The notes beneath the pieces are model-generated. The model searched no databases and was not told the origin of the DNA. It saw nothing but the letters and a program-made list of their open reading frames with translations. Made by a program: the position numbers and the translations under genes. Positions 6,760 through 13,320 of a DNA stretch of 13,320 nt are shown here, piece by piece. The stretch covers positions 1-13,320 of the forward strand of contig WFVK01000026.1 of assembly GCA_015491705.1 (NCBI GenBank), given 5' to 3'. This DNA is from Nitrospirota bacterium. GTDB taxonomy: Bacteria > Nitrospirota > Thermodesulfovibrionia > UBA6902. Numbering within the stretch: position 1 is the stretch's first letter; each line of letters begins with the position of its first letter.

Positions 6760-7266
6760 ATGAAAAAATCATCAAAAGGCACGGCGGCCGCCGGGCTCAC
6801 CCATATTGATGGGCGGGGCGGTGCAGCCATGGTTGATGTAAGCGGCAAAAAGGCGACCCTGAGGGAGGCGTCCGCCGAAGGCTCGGTCTACATGGAACAG
6901 GAGACCATTAATCTGATCGAAGATAACAGGGTCGCAAAGGGCAATGTCTTTGAGACCGCGAGGCTCGCCGGCATCATGGCTGCAAAAAAGACGAGCGCGC
7001 TTATTCCACTGTGCCACCAGCTCAATCTCTCATCCGTGTCAGTGGATTTCAGGACCGACAGGGGGAAAAACAGGATCGACATACAGGCAAGGGCCGTATG
7101 CACGGGGCAGACAGGCGTTGAGATGGAGGCGCTGACAGCGGTGTCTGTTGCGGCCCTCACGATTTACGATATGTGCAAGGCCGTGGACAGGGCGATGACC
7201 ATCTCGGACATCCGGCTTGTGGAGAAACGCGGCGGGAAAAGCGGCTCGTGGAAGAGGCCCGCCTAA
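6760..7266 (+). CDS. moaC: Cyclic pyranopterin monophosphate synthase MoaC
   Basis: MoaC converts 3',8-cyclo-7,8-dihydro-GTP, made by MoaA, to cyclic pyranopterin monophosphate in molybdenum cofactor synthesis. The 168-residue product is full length. It shows GNVFETARLAGIMAAKKT (61-78), LIPLCHQL (81-88), GQTGVEMEALTAVSVAALT (116-134) and the catalytic-lysine region IYDMCKAVD (135-143), with GGKSG near the C-terminus. The ATG at 6760 has AGAGGGG about 8 nt upstream; a GTG at 6742 would place the ribosome-binding site inside the coding region and is rejected. A terminator follows. No other moa gene is present, so MoaA and the rest must be elsewhere. The gene implies that the organism makes molybdo- or tungsto-enzymes. 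Confidence 0.96.
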   Translation: MKKSSKGTAAAGLTHIDGRGGAAMVDVSGKKATLREASAEGSVYMEQETINLIEDNRVAKGNVFETARLAGIMAAKKTSALIPLCHQLNLSSVSVDFRTDRGKNRIDIQARAVCTGQTGVEMEALTAVSVAALTIYDMCKAVDRAMTISDIRLVEKRGGKSGSWKRPA

Positions 7267-7472
7267 TGTCCCGGGGGTTCCGTTCCGGGATTTTTCTTCA
7301 GCAGGACTATCTCATGCTCTTTTTTTGCAAGCTCCTGCCTGAGCTTAAACGTATACACACCGAGGCCGAGGACGGCGATTACAAGAAGGATTACCAGGAG
7401 TTTGACGCCCGGCGGTGTCCTGAACCTCTCGCGATGTTCTATGTCCAGTTCCAGACGGGTTTTATCCGGCAT
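7263..7472 (-). CDS. Small single-pass membrane protein, unknown function
   Basis: This is a 69-residue protein not assigned to any family. It has a charged N-terminus (1-20), one hydrophobic segment of about 20 residues (VKLLVILLVIAVLGLGVYTF, about 23-42) and a charged, heptad-like C-terminal helix (LRQELAKKEHEIVLLKK, 44-60). It ends in a short Pro/Gly tail encoded by the moaC terminator. The ATG overlaps the stop of the AMMECR1-family gene by one base (TAATG), which implies translational coupling. AAGG about 9 nt upstream may help. The topology is probably N-in with the coiled helix outside, but this is not certain. Coupling and a good hydrophobic segment support a real gene; its function is unknown. 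Confidence 0.7.
   Translation of the reverse strand: MPDKTRLELDIEHRERFRTPPGVKLLVILLVIAVLGLGVYTFKLRQELAKKEHEIVLLKKNPGTEPPGH
7269..7295 (+). terminator. Intrinsic terminator of moaC
   Basis: A 6-bp stem TCCCGG / CCGGGA (7269-7274 and 7285-7290) with a 10-nt loop is followed at once by TTTTT. It starts 3 nt after the moaC stop codon and lies inside the 3' coding end of the convergent small membrane protein gene. Confidence 0.65.
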
Positions 7473-7978
7473 TATTTATACCTTTTGACCTCAAAACGGT
7501 AAAGCTCGATATCCTCATCCGGAAATATCCCCGCCTTCATCGATGCAATGCTGATCTGCTCATCCACGGTGTCGACCCCTTCAAGGTCGGGCAGGAGAAG
7601 GCCTTTACGCGCGCCGCTCTTGACGATAACGCCGTATCTCTTCGGGTCAAGGTCCTGTTTGCCGGCCACTCTTTCAGGGGCTGTCAGTACATCAACGGAA
7701 TACTCCAGTTCACCCAGTTCCGATGGGCTCACAGGGGGGAATCTCGGGTCCCGGGTGGCGGCGCTTATGGCATTCTGGATAATCTCGTGTGCAACATCTT
7801 CCGTGGCCGGCTGGAATGTACCGATGCACCCTCTGAGCTGGCCATGCTTTTTTATTGACACAAAGACCCCGGCCCTTTCAGTCATCTCGGGGACAGGGTC
7901 GCCCGGCGGTTTTATCACCCTGCCGTTGAGTACATACTGCTCAACCGCCTCTCTTGCCAGTTTTACCAGGGGATGCAT
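7472..7978 (-). CDS. AMMECR1 family protein (AmmeMemoRadiSam system protein A type)
   Basis: This 168-residue protein covers the whole AMMECR1 domain. It includes the invariant LRGCIG motif (48-53), [20 protein letters not shown] (about 72-82), [12 protein letters not shown], and the closing segments [16 protein letters not shown] and [10 protein letters not shown]. In prokaryotes this domain is often encoded with a Memo-like protein and a radical SAM protein (the AmmeMemoRadiSam set), whose biochemical role is not settled. Neither partner is in this window. The ATG at 7978 gives the normal family N-terminus, but no clear Shine-Dalgarno is visible (A-rich leader only). The downstream small membrane gene is stop/start coupled. 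The family call is strong; its function is unknown. Confidence 0.92.
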   Translation of the reverse strand: MHPLVKLAREAVEQYVLNGRVIKPPGDPVPEMTERAGVFVSIKKHGQLRGCIGTFQPATEDVAHEIIQNAISAATRDPRFPPVSPSELGELEYSVDVLTAPERVAGKQDLDPKRYGVIVKSGARKGLLLPDLEGVDTVDEQISIASMKAGIFPDEDIELYRFEVKRYK

Positions 7979-8015
7979 TGTTTTTCTGGTTCAGTGTTCA
8001 AAAAAGGTTCATTTG

Positions 8016-8082
8016 ACCTTACAGTTGCATAACACCATCGCCCTCATGCCGGAGAGCCCGGCGGAAAAGCTTTATGTGCGAT
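8016..8082 (-). repeat. Palindromic repeat, copy f (reverse orientation)
   Basis: The end arm ACCTTACAGTTGCATAA (8016-8032) is identical to the left arm of copy b. The interior (GGAGAGCCC... to GCGAT, ending 8082) matches the reverse complement of the copy b core, with an extra stretch of about 11 bp between the arm and the core. The outer arm on the distal side is absent. Confidence 0.65.
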
Positions 8083-8213
8083 TCCCTGAGGAAATATTCA
8101 GCACGCATATCAACCTCTTTTGCAATTTCACTCCCCGTTACTTCCTGCAACAGAGACCTATTTCCAATATCCCATCGCTTTATAAAGGTTTTACGACGGG
8201 CTCTCCAGCCGGT
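8019..8213 (-). other. Short open frame between two repeat copies, possible gene remnant
   Basis: This 64-codon stop-to-stop frame runs from inside copy g, across a unique stretch of about 90 bp, and ends at a TAA inside the arm of copy f. The middle part encodes protein-like, amphipathic sequence (LLQEVTGSEIAKEVDMRAEY, then FLRESHIKLFRRALRHE). There is no start with a ribosome-binding site; the first ATG (8108) is internal to that block. I do not recognise the family. It may be the decayed remains of a gene caught between two repeats, or simply chance coding in a repeat-derived region. Confidence 0.3.
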
Positions 8214-8230
8214 TTATGCAACGTTAAGGT
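8172..8230 (+). repeat. Palindromic repeat, copy g (right part, near-identical to copy b)
   Basis: The 59 bp match 1498-1556 at 57 of 59 positions: core CCATCGCTTTATAAAGG, then GGGCTCTCC and the right arm TTATGCAACGTTAAGGT (8214-8230). The left arm is missing. With copy f it forms a long-range inverted pair around unique DNA at 8083-8171. It ends five bases from the stop codon of the prenyltransferase gene. Confidence 0.8.
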
Positions 8231-8235
8231 TGATT

Positions 8236-9210
8236 CTATTTCTTTCTTGTCAATACATAGTCCGATATTGCGAGCAGGGCATTCTTCTCCATTGAGTCTT
8301 CAAATATCTCAAGCCCCTTTACGGCTTCATCAATAATCGTCCTGGCCCTTTGATAGCTCTTCTCAATGGATTTATGCCTGGCGAATAATTCCTGGATGTA
8401 ACCGAGGTTCTCCTCTGTCATTTTCTCCGCAGCGATTATCTCCCTGATCCTGGCCGCTTCCCCGTCATCCGCATCCTGCAGCAAATAAATAAGCGGAAGG
8501 GTGATCTTGCCCTCCTCGAGGTCCTTGCCGAGATTCTTCCCGAACGCCTTTTCAGTAGCCATATAGTCAAGTATATCATCCGCTATCTGAAAAGCAAACC
8601 CGAATTTCAGCCCGAAAGATGCAAGCGCCTCCTCCTCTGCAGGCGAGGCATTGCCGAGCACTGCACCGCCCATGCAGGCCGCTGACATGAGAATGGCCGT
8701 CTTGCCCTGTATTATCTTCATATAGTCCTCTTCCGACATGTCGGGATTGCCTTTTTTGCTCAGTTGTATGAGTTCACCTTCACTCATCTTTGCCGTGGCG
8801 GTGCAGAGGGCGTCCATGACTTTCTGTCTCTTCAGCAGGTTGGCGAGCCTCAATGCATTTGCATAAAGAAAATCCCCCACGAGTATTACAACCTGGTTTC
8901 CCCAGAGCGAGTGCGCGGAGGGCCGGCCTCTCCTGAGGTCGGCGCCGTCAACCACGTCGTCATGAATCAGCGAGGCGGCATGGATAAACTCCACACTGCT
9001 GGCAAGGGTGCTGACACTGTCTCCCCGTGCGCCGAAAATCCTTGAACACAGGATGGCAAGCAGAGGCCGGATGCGCTTGCCCCCGGCTGAAAACGTATGG
9101 TTGCCCACAGCGGATATCGCCGGCGCCACTGTCCGGAGCGTTTCGTGTATCTTTTCTTCGGTTGATTCCAGGTCTTCCCTGTAGTATTCCCAGATTTCCT
9201 CGATAGTCAT
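8236..9210 (-). CDS. Long-chain polyprenyl diphosphate synthase (IspB/HepS-like)
   Basis: This 324-residue trans-prenyltransferase chain-elongates allylic diphosphates with IPP to make the side chain of a respiratory quinone or a similar long polyprenyl. It has GGKRIRPLL (43-51), the first aspartate-rich motif DDVVDGADLRRGRPS (84-98), a GDFLYANAL segment, KTAILMSAACMGG (170-182) and the second motif QIADDILDY (208-216). A small residue (Ala79) five positions before the first motif fits a long-chain (C30-C50) rather than a C15/C20 product. Exact chain length and hence the name (ispB, hepT, sdsA) cannot be fixed. The ATG at 9210 has only AAGG at 7 nt as a ribosome-binding site, and that AAGG is the end of repeat copy h. 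It lies downstream of mtnA on the same strand. Confidence 0.93.
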   Translation of the reverse strand: MTIEEIWEYYREDLESTEEKIHETLRTVAPAISAVGNHTFSAGGKRIRPLLAILCSRIFGARGDSVSTLASSVEFIHAASLIHDDVVDGADLRRGRPSAHSLWGNQVVILVGDFLYANALRLANLLKRQKVMDALCTATAKMSEGELIQLSKKGNPDMSEEDYMKIIQGKTAILMSAACMGGAVLGNASPAEEEALASFGLKFGFAFQIADDILDYMATEKAFGKNLGKDLEEGKITLPLIYLLQDADDGEAARIREIIAAEKMTEENLGYIQELFARHKSIEKSYQRARTIIDEAVKGLEIFEDSMEKNALLAISDYVLTRKK

Positions 9211-9217
9211 TTGTCTG

Positions 9218-9267
9218 CCTTACAGTGGCATAAAACCACCGCCCGTCCCTTTATGCCGCATTGAGCT
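9218..9267. repeat. Palindromic repeat, copy h (fills the mtnA-prenyltransferase gap)
   Basis: The left arm CCTTACAGTGGCATAA (9218-9233) and right arm TTTATGCCGCATTGAGC (9250-9266) are inverted, pairing best at TGGCATAA/TTATGCCG. The copy takes up nearly all the DNA between the mtnA stop (9268) and the prenyltransferase start (9210). On the minus strand its end supplies AAGG, the only ribosome-binding-like sequence for that gene. Confidence 0.65.
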
Positions 9268-10335
9268 TTATTCGCCTGGTTTCAGCATCACGGCATCCAG
9301 GTCCGCATCCTTTTCATTCAGCATGTGCAGGTCACCGGGCCTGAACACGCCCTTTTCTGTAATTATACCGGTTATATACCTGGCCGGTGTTACGTCAAAG
9401 GCGATGTTCCTCACCCTGACGCCCTCCGGCGCTATCCGGCATCCGAATACATGGGTCACCTCTTCCGGGCCCCTTTCCTCAATAGGAATCAGGTCACCGG
9501 AGGGTATGGAGAAGTCAATGCTGCTCAGGGGCGCTGCAACATAAAAGGGGACGCCGTTTTCCCTGCACAACACCGCAAGTGAATAGGTCCCTATCTTGTT
9601 TGCAACATCTCCGTTGGCGACCGTCCTGTCCGTTCCCACTATGGCAAGGTCTATCTCGCCCTTGCGCAGCAGCGCGCCTGCCGTGTTGTCAGTGATCAGC
9701 GTTACCGGGATGTTGTCCTGCATGAGTTCCCATGCGGTCAGCCGGCAGCCCTGAAGGACCGGCCTTGTCTCATCAGCGTAAACCTCTATCTTTTTGCCCT
9801 GTTCAACAGCGACCCTGATAGGCCCTGTTGCTGTGCCGTATCCGCCCGTGGCGAGCGACCCTGCATTGCAGTGTGTGATAACGGTGGCACCGTCCCTGAT
9901 AAACTGCGCGCCCCACCTGCCTATCGCCCTGTTGATCTGAATATCTTCATCAAGCACCCTCTTTGCATCTTCCACGAGGAGTTCCTTTAATCTGTCCACA
10001 GGCTCCTGCCTTTTCCCGGACAGCAGCTTCTTTGCCCTCTCCACCGCCCACCGGATGTTAACGGCGGTCGGCCTTGTATCCAGGAGGGTCTGAAACACGG
10101 GCTCCAGGCCTTTCATGAATTCATCAAAATCATCCGCCCTGATCTCCTGTGCGCCTATGGCTATCCCCATTGCAGCGGCTATTCCTATGGCGGGCGCCCC
10201 GCGGATCCGGAGCTTCTTTATCCCCTCGGCCACCATGTGGTAGTCCGTGCAGTCGACATAGACGACTTCAAGCGGCAGCCTGGTCTGGTCGAGCATCCTT
10301 ACCTTACCGTCGACAAGTTCGATTGTTTTAACCAT
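9268..10335 (-). CDS. mtnA: S-methyl-5-thioribose-1-phosphate isomerase MtnA
   Basis: The enzyme isomerises 5-methylthioribose 1-phosphate to 5-methylthioribulose 1-phosphate in methylthioadenosine salvage or related shunts. The 355-residue protein has the eIF2B-like fold signatures [13 protein letters not shown] (45-57), [16 protein letters not shown] (154-169) with the catalytic Cys156, and [20 protein letters not shown] (232-251) with the catalytic Asp236. These match Cys160 and Asp240 of the Bacillus enzyme. The start at 10335 has AAGGAGAGA just upstream. It lies 44 bp downstream of the NRAMP-like gene on the same strand, so co-transcription is possible but the functions look unrelated. 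No other methionine-salvage gene (mtnK, mtnB, mtnP) is in the window. Confidence 0.95.
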   Translation of the reverse strand: MVKTIELVDGKVRMLDQTRLPLEVVYVDCTDYHMVAEGIKKLRIRGAPAIGIAAAMGIAIGAQEIRADDFDEFMKGLEPVFQTLLDTRPTAVNIRWAVERAKKLLSGKRQEPVDRLKELLVEDAKRVLDEDIQINRAIGRWGAQFIRDGATVITHCNAGSLATGGYGTATGPIRVAVEQGKKIEVYADETRPVLQGCRLTAWELMQDNIPVTLITDNTAGALLRKGEIDLAIVGTDRTVANGDVANKIGTYSLAVLCRENGVPFYVAAPLSSIDFSIPSGDLIPIEERGPEEVTHVFGCRIAPEGVRVRNIAFDVTPARYITGIITEKGVFRPGDLHMLNEKDADLDAVMLKPGE

Positions 10336-10379
10336 TCTCTCTCCTTCTGTATCACCCTATGAAATTAATCAAGCCGGGA

Positions 10380-11633
10380 TCAAATGAACTCAGGCAATAT
10401 TATCATAAACAGCATGGCAGTTGCCAAGACCGTCAGTGTAATCACCGTTGCCCATGAAATATAATTATGAATCCTTGAATTAACAAATTCTCCCATGATC
10501 CTCTTATTATTAATAAGTGAAAGGGCAAAAACAAGCACAAAAGGAAGCAGTATGCCGTTCAGGACCGATGAAAGCACCATCAGGAGAACCAGGGGGGCGC
10601 CCGGAGCCAGGACAAGCAGGGCTGAAATGGCAATCAGGGCCGTATATATCCACATGAACTGCGGGGCCTGCCTGAAGGTCTTGCTTATCCCGGCCTCCCA
10701 CCCCATGGCCTCGCATATGTAATAGGCTGTTGCAAGGGGCACTATGATGGCCCCCAGTATCGAGGCATTTGCAAGGCTTATGCCGAAAAAGACCGTTGCA
10801 TACTGTCCTGCAAACGGCTTCAGGGCAAGGGCGGCCTCGCTGGCCTCATTGATCCTGATACCGTTCGGAAACAGGGTGGCTGCTGATGTAACGATTATAA
10901 AAAAGGCGATTATGTTGGTTATAAAGCATCCGGCGGTAACATCGAGTCTTGAATACCTGTAATCCCTTTTCTTGATCCCTTTTTCGGCGATGGATGACTG
11001 AAGGTAGAACTGCATCCAGGGTGTTATCGTCGTGCCTATGATGGCTATGCTCAGCATGATGAACTCCGGCTCCGGTTTGACAGTCGGGACAAATGTGCTG
11101 TAGAGCACCGCGCTCCACTCGGGCTTTGCCATGAAACCTGAAAAAATGTAGCCGATATAAAGCAGGCAGGCACCGAGCAGGACCCTTTCCACGACCCTGT
11201 AACTGCCCTTGATCACGAGTATCCAGATAAAAAACGCGCCGAGGGGCACCATGATATACTTGCTCAGGCCGAACAGTTCCATGCTCGCGGCCCAGCCTGC
11301 GAATTCCGCCACCGTGGTGCCGAAGTTTGCGACAAGCAGGATTATCATCATGAAAAAGGCCGCCTTCACCCCGTAATTTTCCCTGATAAGGTCCGCAAGC
11401 CCCTTGCCTGTCACGACCCCCATCCTCGCGGCCATTTCCTGTATGACGACAAGCGCGACGGTGGTTGGAACAAGGGTCCAGAGAAGAGCGTTTCCGTAGC
11501 GGGCCCCGGCAACGGAATATGTGGTGATGCCGGATGCGTCATTGTCAATGGACGCGGTGATTATACCGGGACCTATTATCGTTATAAACAGGATCAGCTT
11601 TTTCCACGTGGCCGAGAGACTGCGAAGGCTCAT
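10380..11633 (-). CDS. NRAMP-fold cation transporter, NRMT-like (probable Mg2+)
   Basis: This is a 417-residue integral membrane protein with about 11 hydrophobic segments and the SLC11/NRAMP signature framework (GPGIITASID in TM1, AGARYG after it). The metal-site motifs differ from Mn/Fe transporters. Where MntH has DPGN this protein has DASG (32-35, preceded by DN). Where MntH has MPHN in TM6 it has TPWM (204-207), so the soft-metal-ligand methionine is gone. To my knowledge such changes mark the NRAMP-related magnesium transporters (NRMT) rather than MntH. The start codon overlaps the stop of the PRC/MgtE_N/CBS gene (ATGA), and GAGGAGG lies just upstream inside that gene. Coupling to an MgtE-type Mg2+ sensor supports a magnesium role. 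The fold is secure; the substrate is inferred. Confidence 0.88.
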   Translation of the reverse strand: MSLRSLSATWKKLILFITIIGPGIITASIDNDASGITTYSVAGARYGNALLWTLVPTTVALVVIQEMAARMGVVTGKGLADLIRENYGVKAAFFMMIILLVANFGTTVAEFAGWAASMELFGLSKYIMVPLGAFFIWILVIKGSYRVVERVLLGACLLYIGYIFSGFMAKPEWSAVLYSTFVPTVKPEPEFIMLSIAIIGTTITPWMQFYLQSSIAEKGIKKRDYRYSRLDVTAGCFITNIIAFFIIVTSAATLFPNGIRINEASEAALALKPFAGQYATVFFGISLANASILGAIIVPLATAYYICEAMGWEAGISKTFRQAPQFMWIYTALIAISALLVLAPGAPLVLLMVLSSVLNGILLPFVLVFALSLINNKRIMGEFVNSRIHNYISWATVITLTVLATAMLFMIILPEFI

Positions 11634-12889
11634 ACACTCCTCCTCTTCTTTCTTGATGCGGTCGGGAGGAGTATGTCCATAATATCATCAATAGTCACTA
11701 TGCCGAGAAGGTCCCCCTCGTTATCCACCACAGGGAGGGCCAGGAGATTGTATTTGGATATGAGCTCCGCAACCACCTGCTGGTCGGCATCAGGGGAGAC
11801 CGTCTTGAGCTTGGTCTCCATAATCTCTGATAAGGTCATCCGGGGAGAGTGAAGCAGCATATCCTTTAAGGTTGTAACTCCTGCAAGCTTCTCGCCCTCG
11901 GTGATATATATGTAGTAAACGGTTTCGACCTCGTGGGCATCGAGTTTGAACCTCTCAAGGGCCTCCTGTATCGTCAGGTCCGGCGGATAGGATATAAACT
12001 GGTTTGTCATCAGCCCGCCGGCGCTATCCTCCTCGTGTGCAAGCAGTTCCTGGATATCTTCGGCCTCTTCCTTTTCAATGGACTCGAGTATCTCCTTGGC
12101 CTTGTCCGACTCAAGGTCTGCAAGCAGGTCCGCAGCCTCATCGGGGGGCATCCTTTCGACTATCTGGGGGGCGTAGTCTTTATCAAGGCTGTCTATGATG
12201 GACTTCTGTATATCCGGCTCGAGTTCGTGAAGGGTCTCCGCGGCTACGTTGGGGTCGAGTTTGTTGAAAAGGGCCGCCCCCTGATCAAGCGGCGCCTCAC
12301 TTATAATATCCGCGATGTCGGAAGGATGCAGAGCGGAGATCATCTGGCGCGGAACAGTAAGCGAGATGGTTGAAAGCCTCGGTTCCAGCGGCTGGATATA
12401 GTTCCAGCTTATTATATTGTGAGGGAGGGTCTTTCCGAATATCCTGTACAGGTTTTCGCTTTTACGCTCTATGCCGAGGCGCCTCAGCAGGCCCCTTATC
12501 CCTATATCAACACCGCTTACACAGGCATAATCATCCTTGCCTTCCAGCTTCACATCATTGACCCTTACGATCTTGGCGCCGTTTGCATCCACAATCTGTT
12601 TGTCAAAGATATCGCGCCTGATGATCAGGTCTTCTTCAGAGTATTCATAATGACTTAATCTGCCGGCGTATATCTTGGAGGAAATAATGCGCTTGTTAAA
12701 GATGCCGACGTTTTCCCATTCAAGCAGGCAGAGGTCTTTTTTCTCCTCTATTATGATGGCCGATACCCGGGGCAGCGGCTCACCCTTTACCACGATGAAA
12801 TCCTTTACCACGCCGAGTTCATCGCCCCTCGGGTCAAGGACGGGCTTTTTCAACAGCTCACTGACAAAGAGTTCCCCAAACAGGGGCAT
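11630..12889 (-). CDS. PRC-barrel / MgtE_N / CBS-pair cytosolic protein (MgtE sensor without channel)
   Basis: This 419-residue soluble protein contains, in order, two PRC-barrel-like domains (about 7-88 with KPVLDPRGDELGVVKDF, and 90-170 with KQIVDANGAKIVRVNDV). An MgtE N-domain follows (about 180-285, superhelical repeats such as LHPSDIADII and MPPDEAADLL). Then comes a CBS pair (about 290-410): HEEDSAGGLMT, VETVYYIYI, LPVVDNEGDLLGIVTIDDIMDIL. The MgtE-like part resembles the Mg2+-sensing cytosolic half of MgtE closely, but it ends after the second CBS with KKRRSV; the plug helix and membrane domain are absent. The ATG at 12889 has GGAGGT 4 nt upstream; an upstream in-frame start at 12997 would add 36 unconserved residues across the promoter. 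It overlaps the NRAMP-like gene by 4 bp and probably gates or regulates it in response to Mg2+. Confidence 0.9.
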   Translation of the reverse strand: MPLFGELFVSELLKKPVLDPRGDELGVVKDFIVVKGEPLPRVSAIIIEEKKDLCLLEWENVGIFNKRIISSKIYAGRLSHYEYSEEDLIIRRDIFDKQIVDANGAKIVRVNDVKLEGKDDYACVSGVDIGIRGLLRRLGIERKSENLYRIFGKTLPHNIISWNYIQPLEPRLSTISLTVPRQMISALHPSDIADIISEAPLDQGAALFNKLDPNVAAETLHELEPDIQKSIIDSLDKDYAPQIVERMPPDEAADLLADLESDKAKEILESIEKEEAEDIQELLAHEEDSAGGLMTNQFISYPPDLTIQEALERFKLDAHEVETVYYIYITEGEKLAGVTTLKDMLLHSPRMTLSEIMETKLKTVSPDADQQVVAELISKYNLLALPVVDNEGDLLGIVTIDDIMDILLPTASRKKRRSV

Positions 12890-12934
12890 GGGCACCTCCG
12901 GCCTGAATATCAGGATTCTGCATTCTAACCTTGA

Positions 12935-12964
12935 AGTATACCCAAGGGGAGAAAGTTTCAGCAA
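12935..12964 (-). promoter_or_regulatory. Sigma70-type promoter for the CBS/NRAMP-like operon
   Basis: On the minus strand TTGCTG (12964-12959) and TATACT (12940-12935) are separated by 18 bp. The start site would be near 12928, giving a leader of about 39 nt. An inverted repeat CCTGA-ATA-TCAGG (12902-12914) lies in that leader and could be an operator or part of a small RNA structure, but it is too short to call. No long Mg2+ riboswitch fits in the 121-bp gap. Confidence 0.55.
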
Positions 12965-13010
12965 CCTTATCGCGGACAGGCCGGAATTGGCAGGCACGGC
13001 GCCGCGCGAT

Positions 13011-13320
13011 TCAGGGGGAACCGTTCTTTGCTCTTTGCCCGGTGTTCCGCTGCCTGATCCTGCTGATTATGAGCTTCACTACGATGCCGTTGAATACACC
13101 TGTTATTACGCCGACGGAGAGGATCACCGGGCTGACCAGCAGGATCGCCTTGAGTTGCCTTACAAACAGAAAATACGCAAGAAAAAGCTGCATTACATTA
13201 TGGGCTATGGCGCCGCAGACGCTCGCCGTCACCGGCCCGGCAAGTCCCCTGAACAGGGCTGTAACCGCCCACATGACGAATGTGCTAACCACTCCGGCCC
13301 CGAGGCTCATGATAAAGGCG
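13011..13320 (-). CDS. Gx transporter / Hpre_diP_synt_I family membrane protein, 5'-truncated by window edge
   Basis: The frame stays open to the window edge, so the N-terminal part is missing; the ATG at 13310 is internal. The visible C-terminal region (about 100 residues) has three hydrophobic segments and the family block SVCGAIAHNVMQLFLAYFL, followed by LVSPVILSVGVITGVFNGIV. This fits the Pfam family once called heptaprenyl diphosphate synthase component I, now usually annotated as Gx transporter, an ECF S-component-like small membrane protein. Its transported substrate is not established. A long-chain prenyl synthase is encoded about 4 kb downstream on the same strand. The cytosolic tail is basic and ends GQRAKNGSP. 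A promoter for the next operon lies just downstream. Confidence 0.75.
   Translation of the reverse strand, partial: AFIMSLGAGVVSTFVMWAVTALFRGLAGPVTASVCGAIAHNVMQLFLAYFLFVRQLKAILLVSPVILSVGVITGVFNGIVVKLIISRIRQRNTGQRAKNGSP

Noticed and set aside
7548..8336. Plus-strand open frame of 262 codons across the AMMECR1 gene, the repeats and the prenyltransferase 3' end
   Set aside because: It is antisense to two conserved genes and runs through repeats; the predicted protein is Ser/Pro-rich with no recognisable domain.
12902..12914. CCTGA-ATA-TCAGG inverted repeat as a defined operator
   Set aside because: Arms of only five bases are expected by chance at this scale; it is noted within the promoter entry but not called separately.
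12997..12997. In-frame start at 12997 for the PRC/MgtE_N/CBS gene
   Set aside because: The added residues are unlike the family, would cover the likely promoter, and the ATG at 12889 has GGAGGT immediately upstream.

Overview
The window is a moderately GC-rich bacterial chromosome segment with compact housekeeping gene content and no phage, plasmid or CRISPR genes. The mixture (a long-form HflX, a fully proofreading PolA, an AMMECR1-family protein, MtnA, a PRC-barrel/MgtE_N/CBS protein beside an NRAMP-like transporter, a Gx-type membrane protein and ApbE) suggests an anaerobic lineage such as Nitrospirota or a former deltaproteobacterial phylum. This is inference from gene content only; no rRNA or phylogenetic marker was compared.

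Left part (1-3700): a 5'-truncated apbE (+) converges on a MazG-like nucleotide pyrophosphohydrolase (-). The apbE terminator lies inside the 3' end of the mazG-like gene. A 327-bp divergent intergenic region carries three copies of a short palindromic repeat and a good sigma70-type promoter for a small FmdB-type zinc-ribbon protein (+). That gene converges on hflX (-), which follows polA (-) in the same reading phase. Family-like HflX sequence extends about 40 codons upstream of the first ATG, and the best placed start is an ATT behind a perfect AGGAGG.

Middle (3723-8235): polA (-) is separated from moaC (+) by about 380 bp of nested inverted repeats plus a promoter. moaC converges, with a few bases of overlap, on a small single-pass membrane protein that is stop/start coupled to an AMMECR1-family gene (-). 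Between this pair and the next gene lies a roughly 215-bp block with two oppositely oriented copies of the palindromic repeat. They flank a short open frame that looks like a decayed gene piece.

Right part (8236-13320): a minus-strand run reads Gx-type membrane protein (5'-truncated at the window edge), PRC-barrel/MgtE_N/CBS protein, NRAMP-like transporter, mtnA and a long-chain polyprenyl diphosphate synthase. The CBS protein and the transporter overlap by ATGA. The transporter has lost the usual NRAMP metal-site motifs, while its partner is the cytosolic Mg2+-sensor half of MgtE without the MgtE channel. The pair is therefore most simply read as a Mg2+ (or related cation) uptake system in which an MgtE-type sensor works with an NRAMP-fold pore.

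The palindromic repeat family (eight copies or partial copies, ends ACCTTACAGTTGCATAA / TTATGCAACGTTAAGGT) occupies the larger non-coding gaps. In places it touches promoters or ribosome-binding sites.
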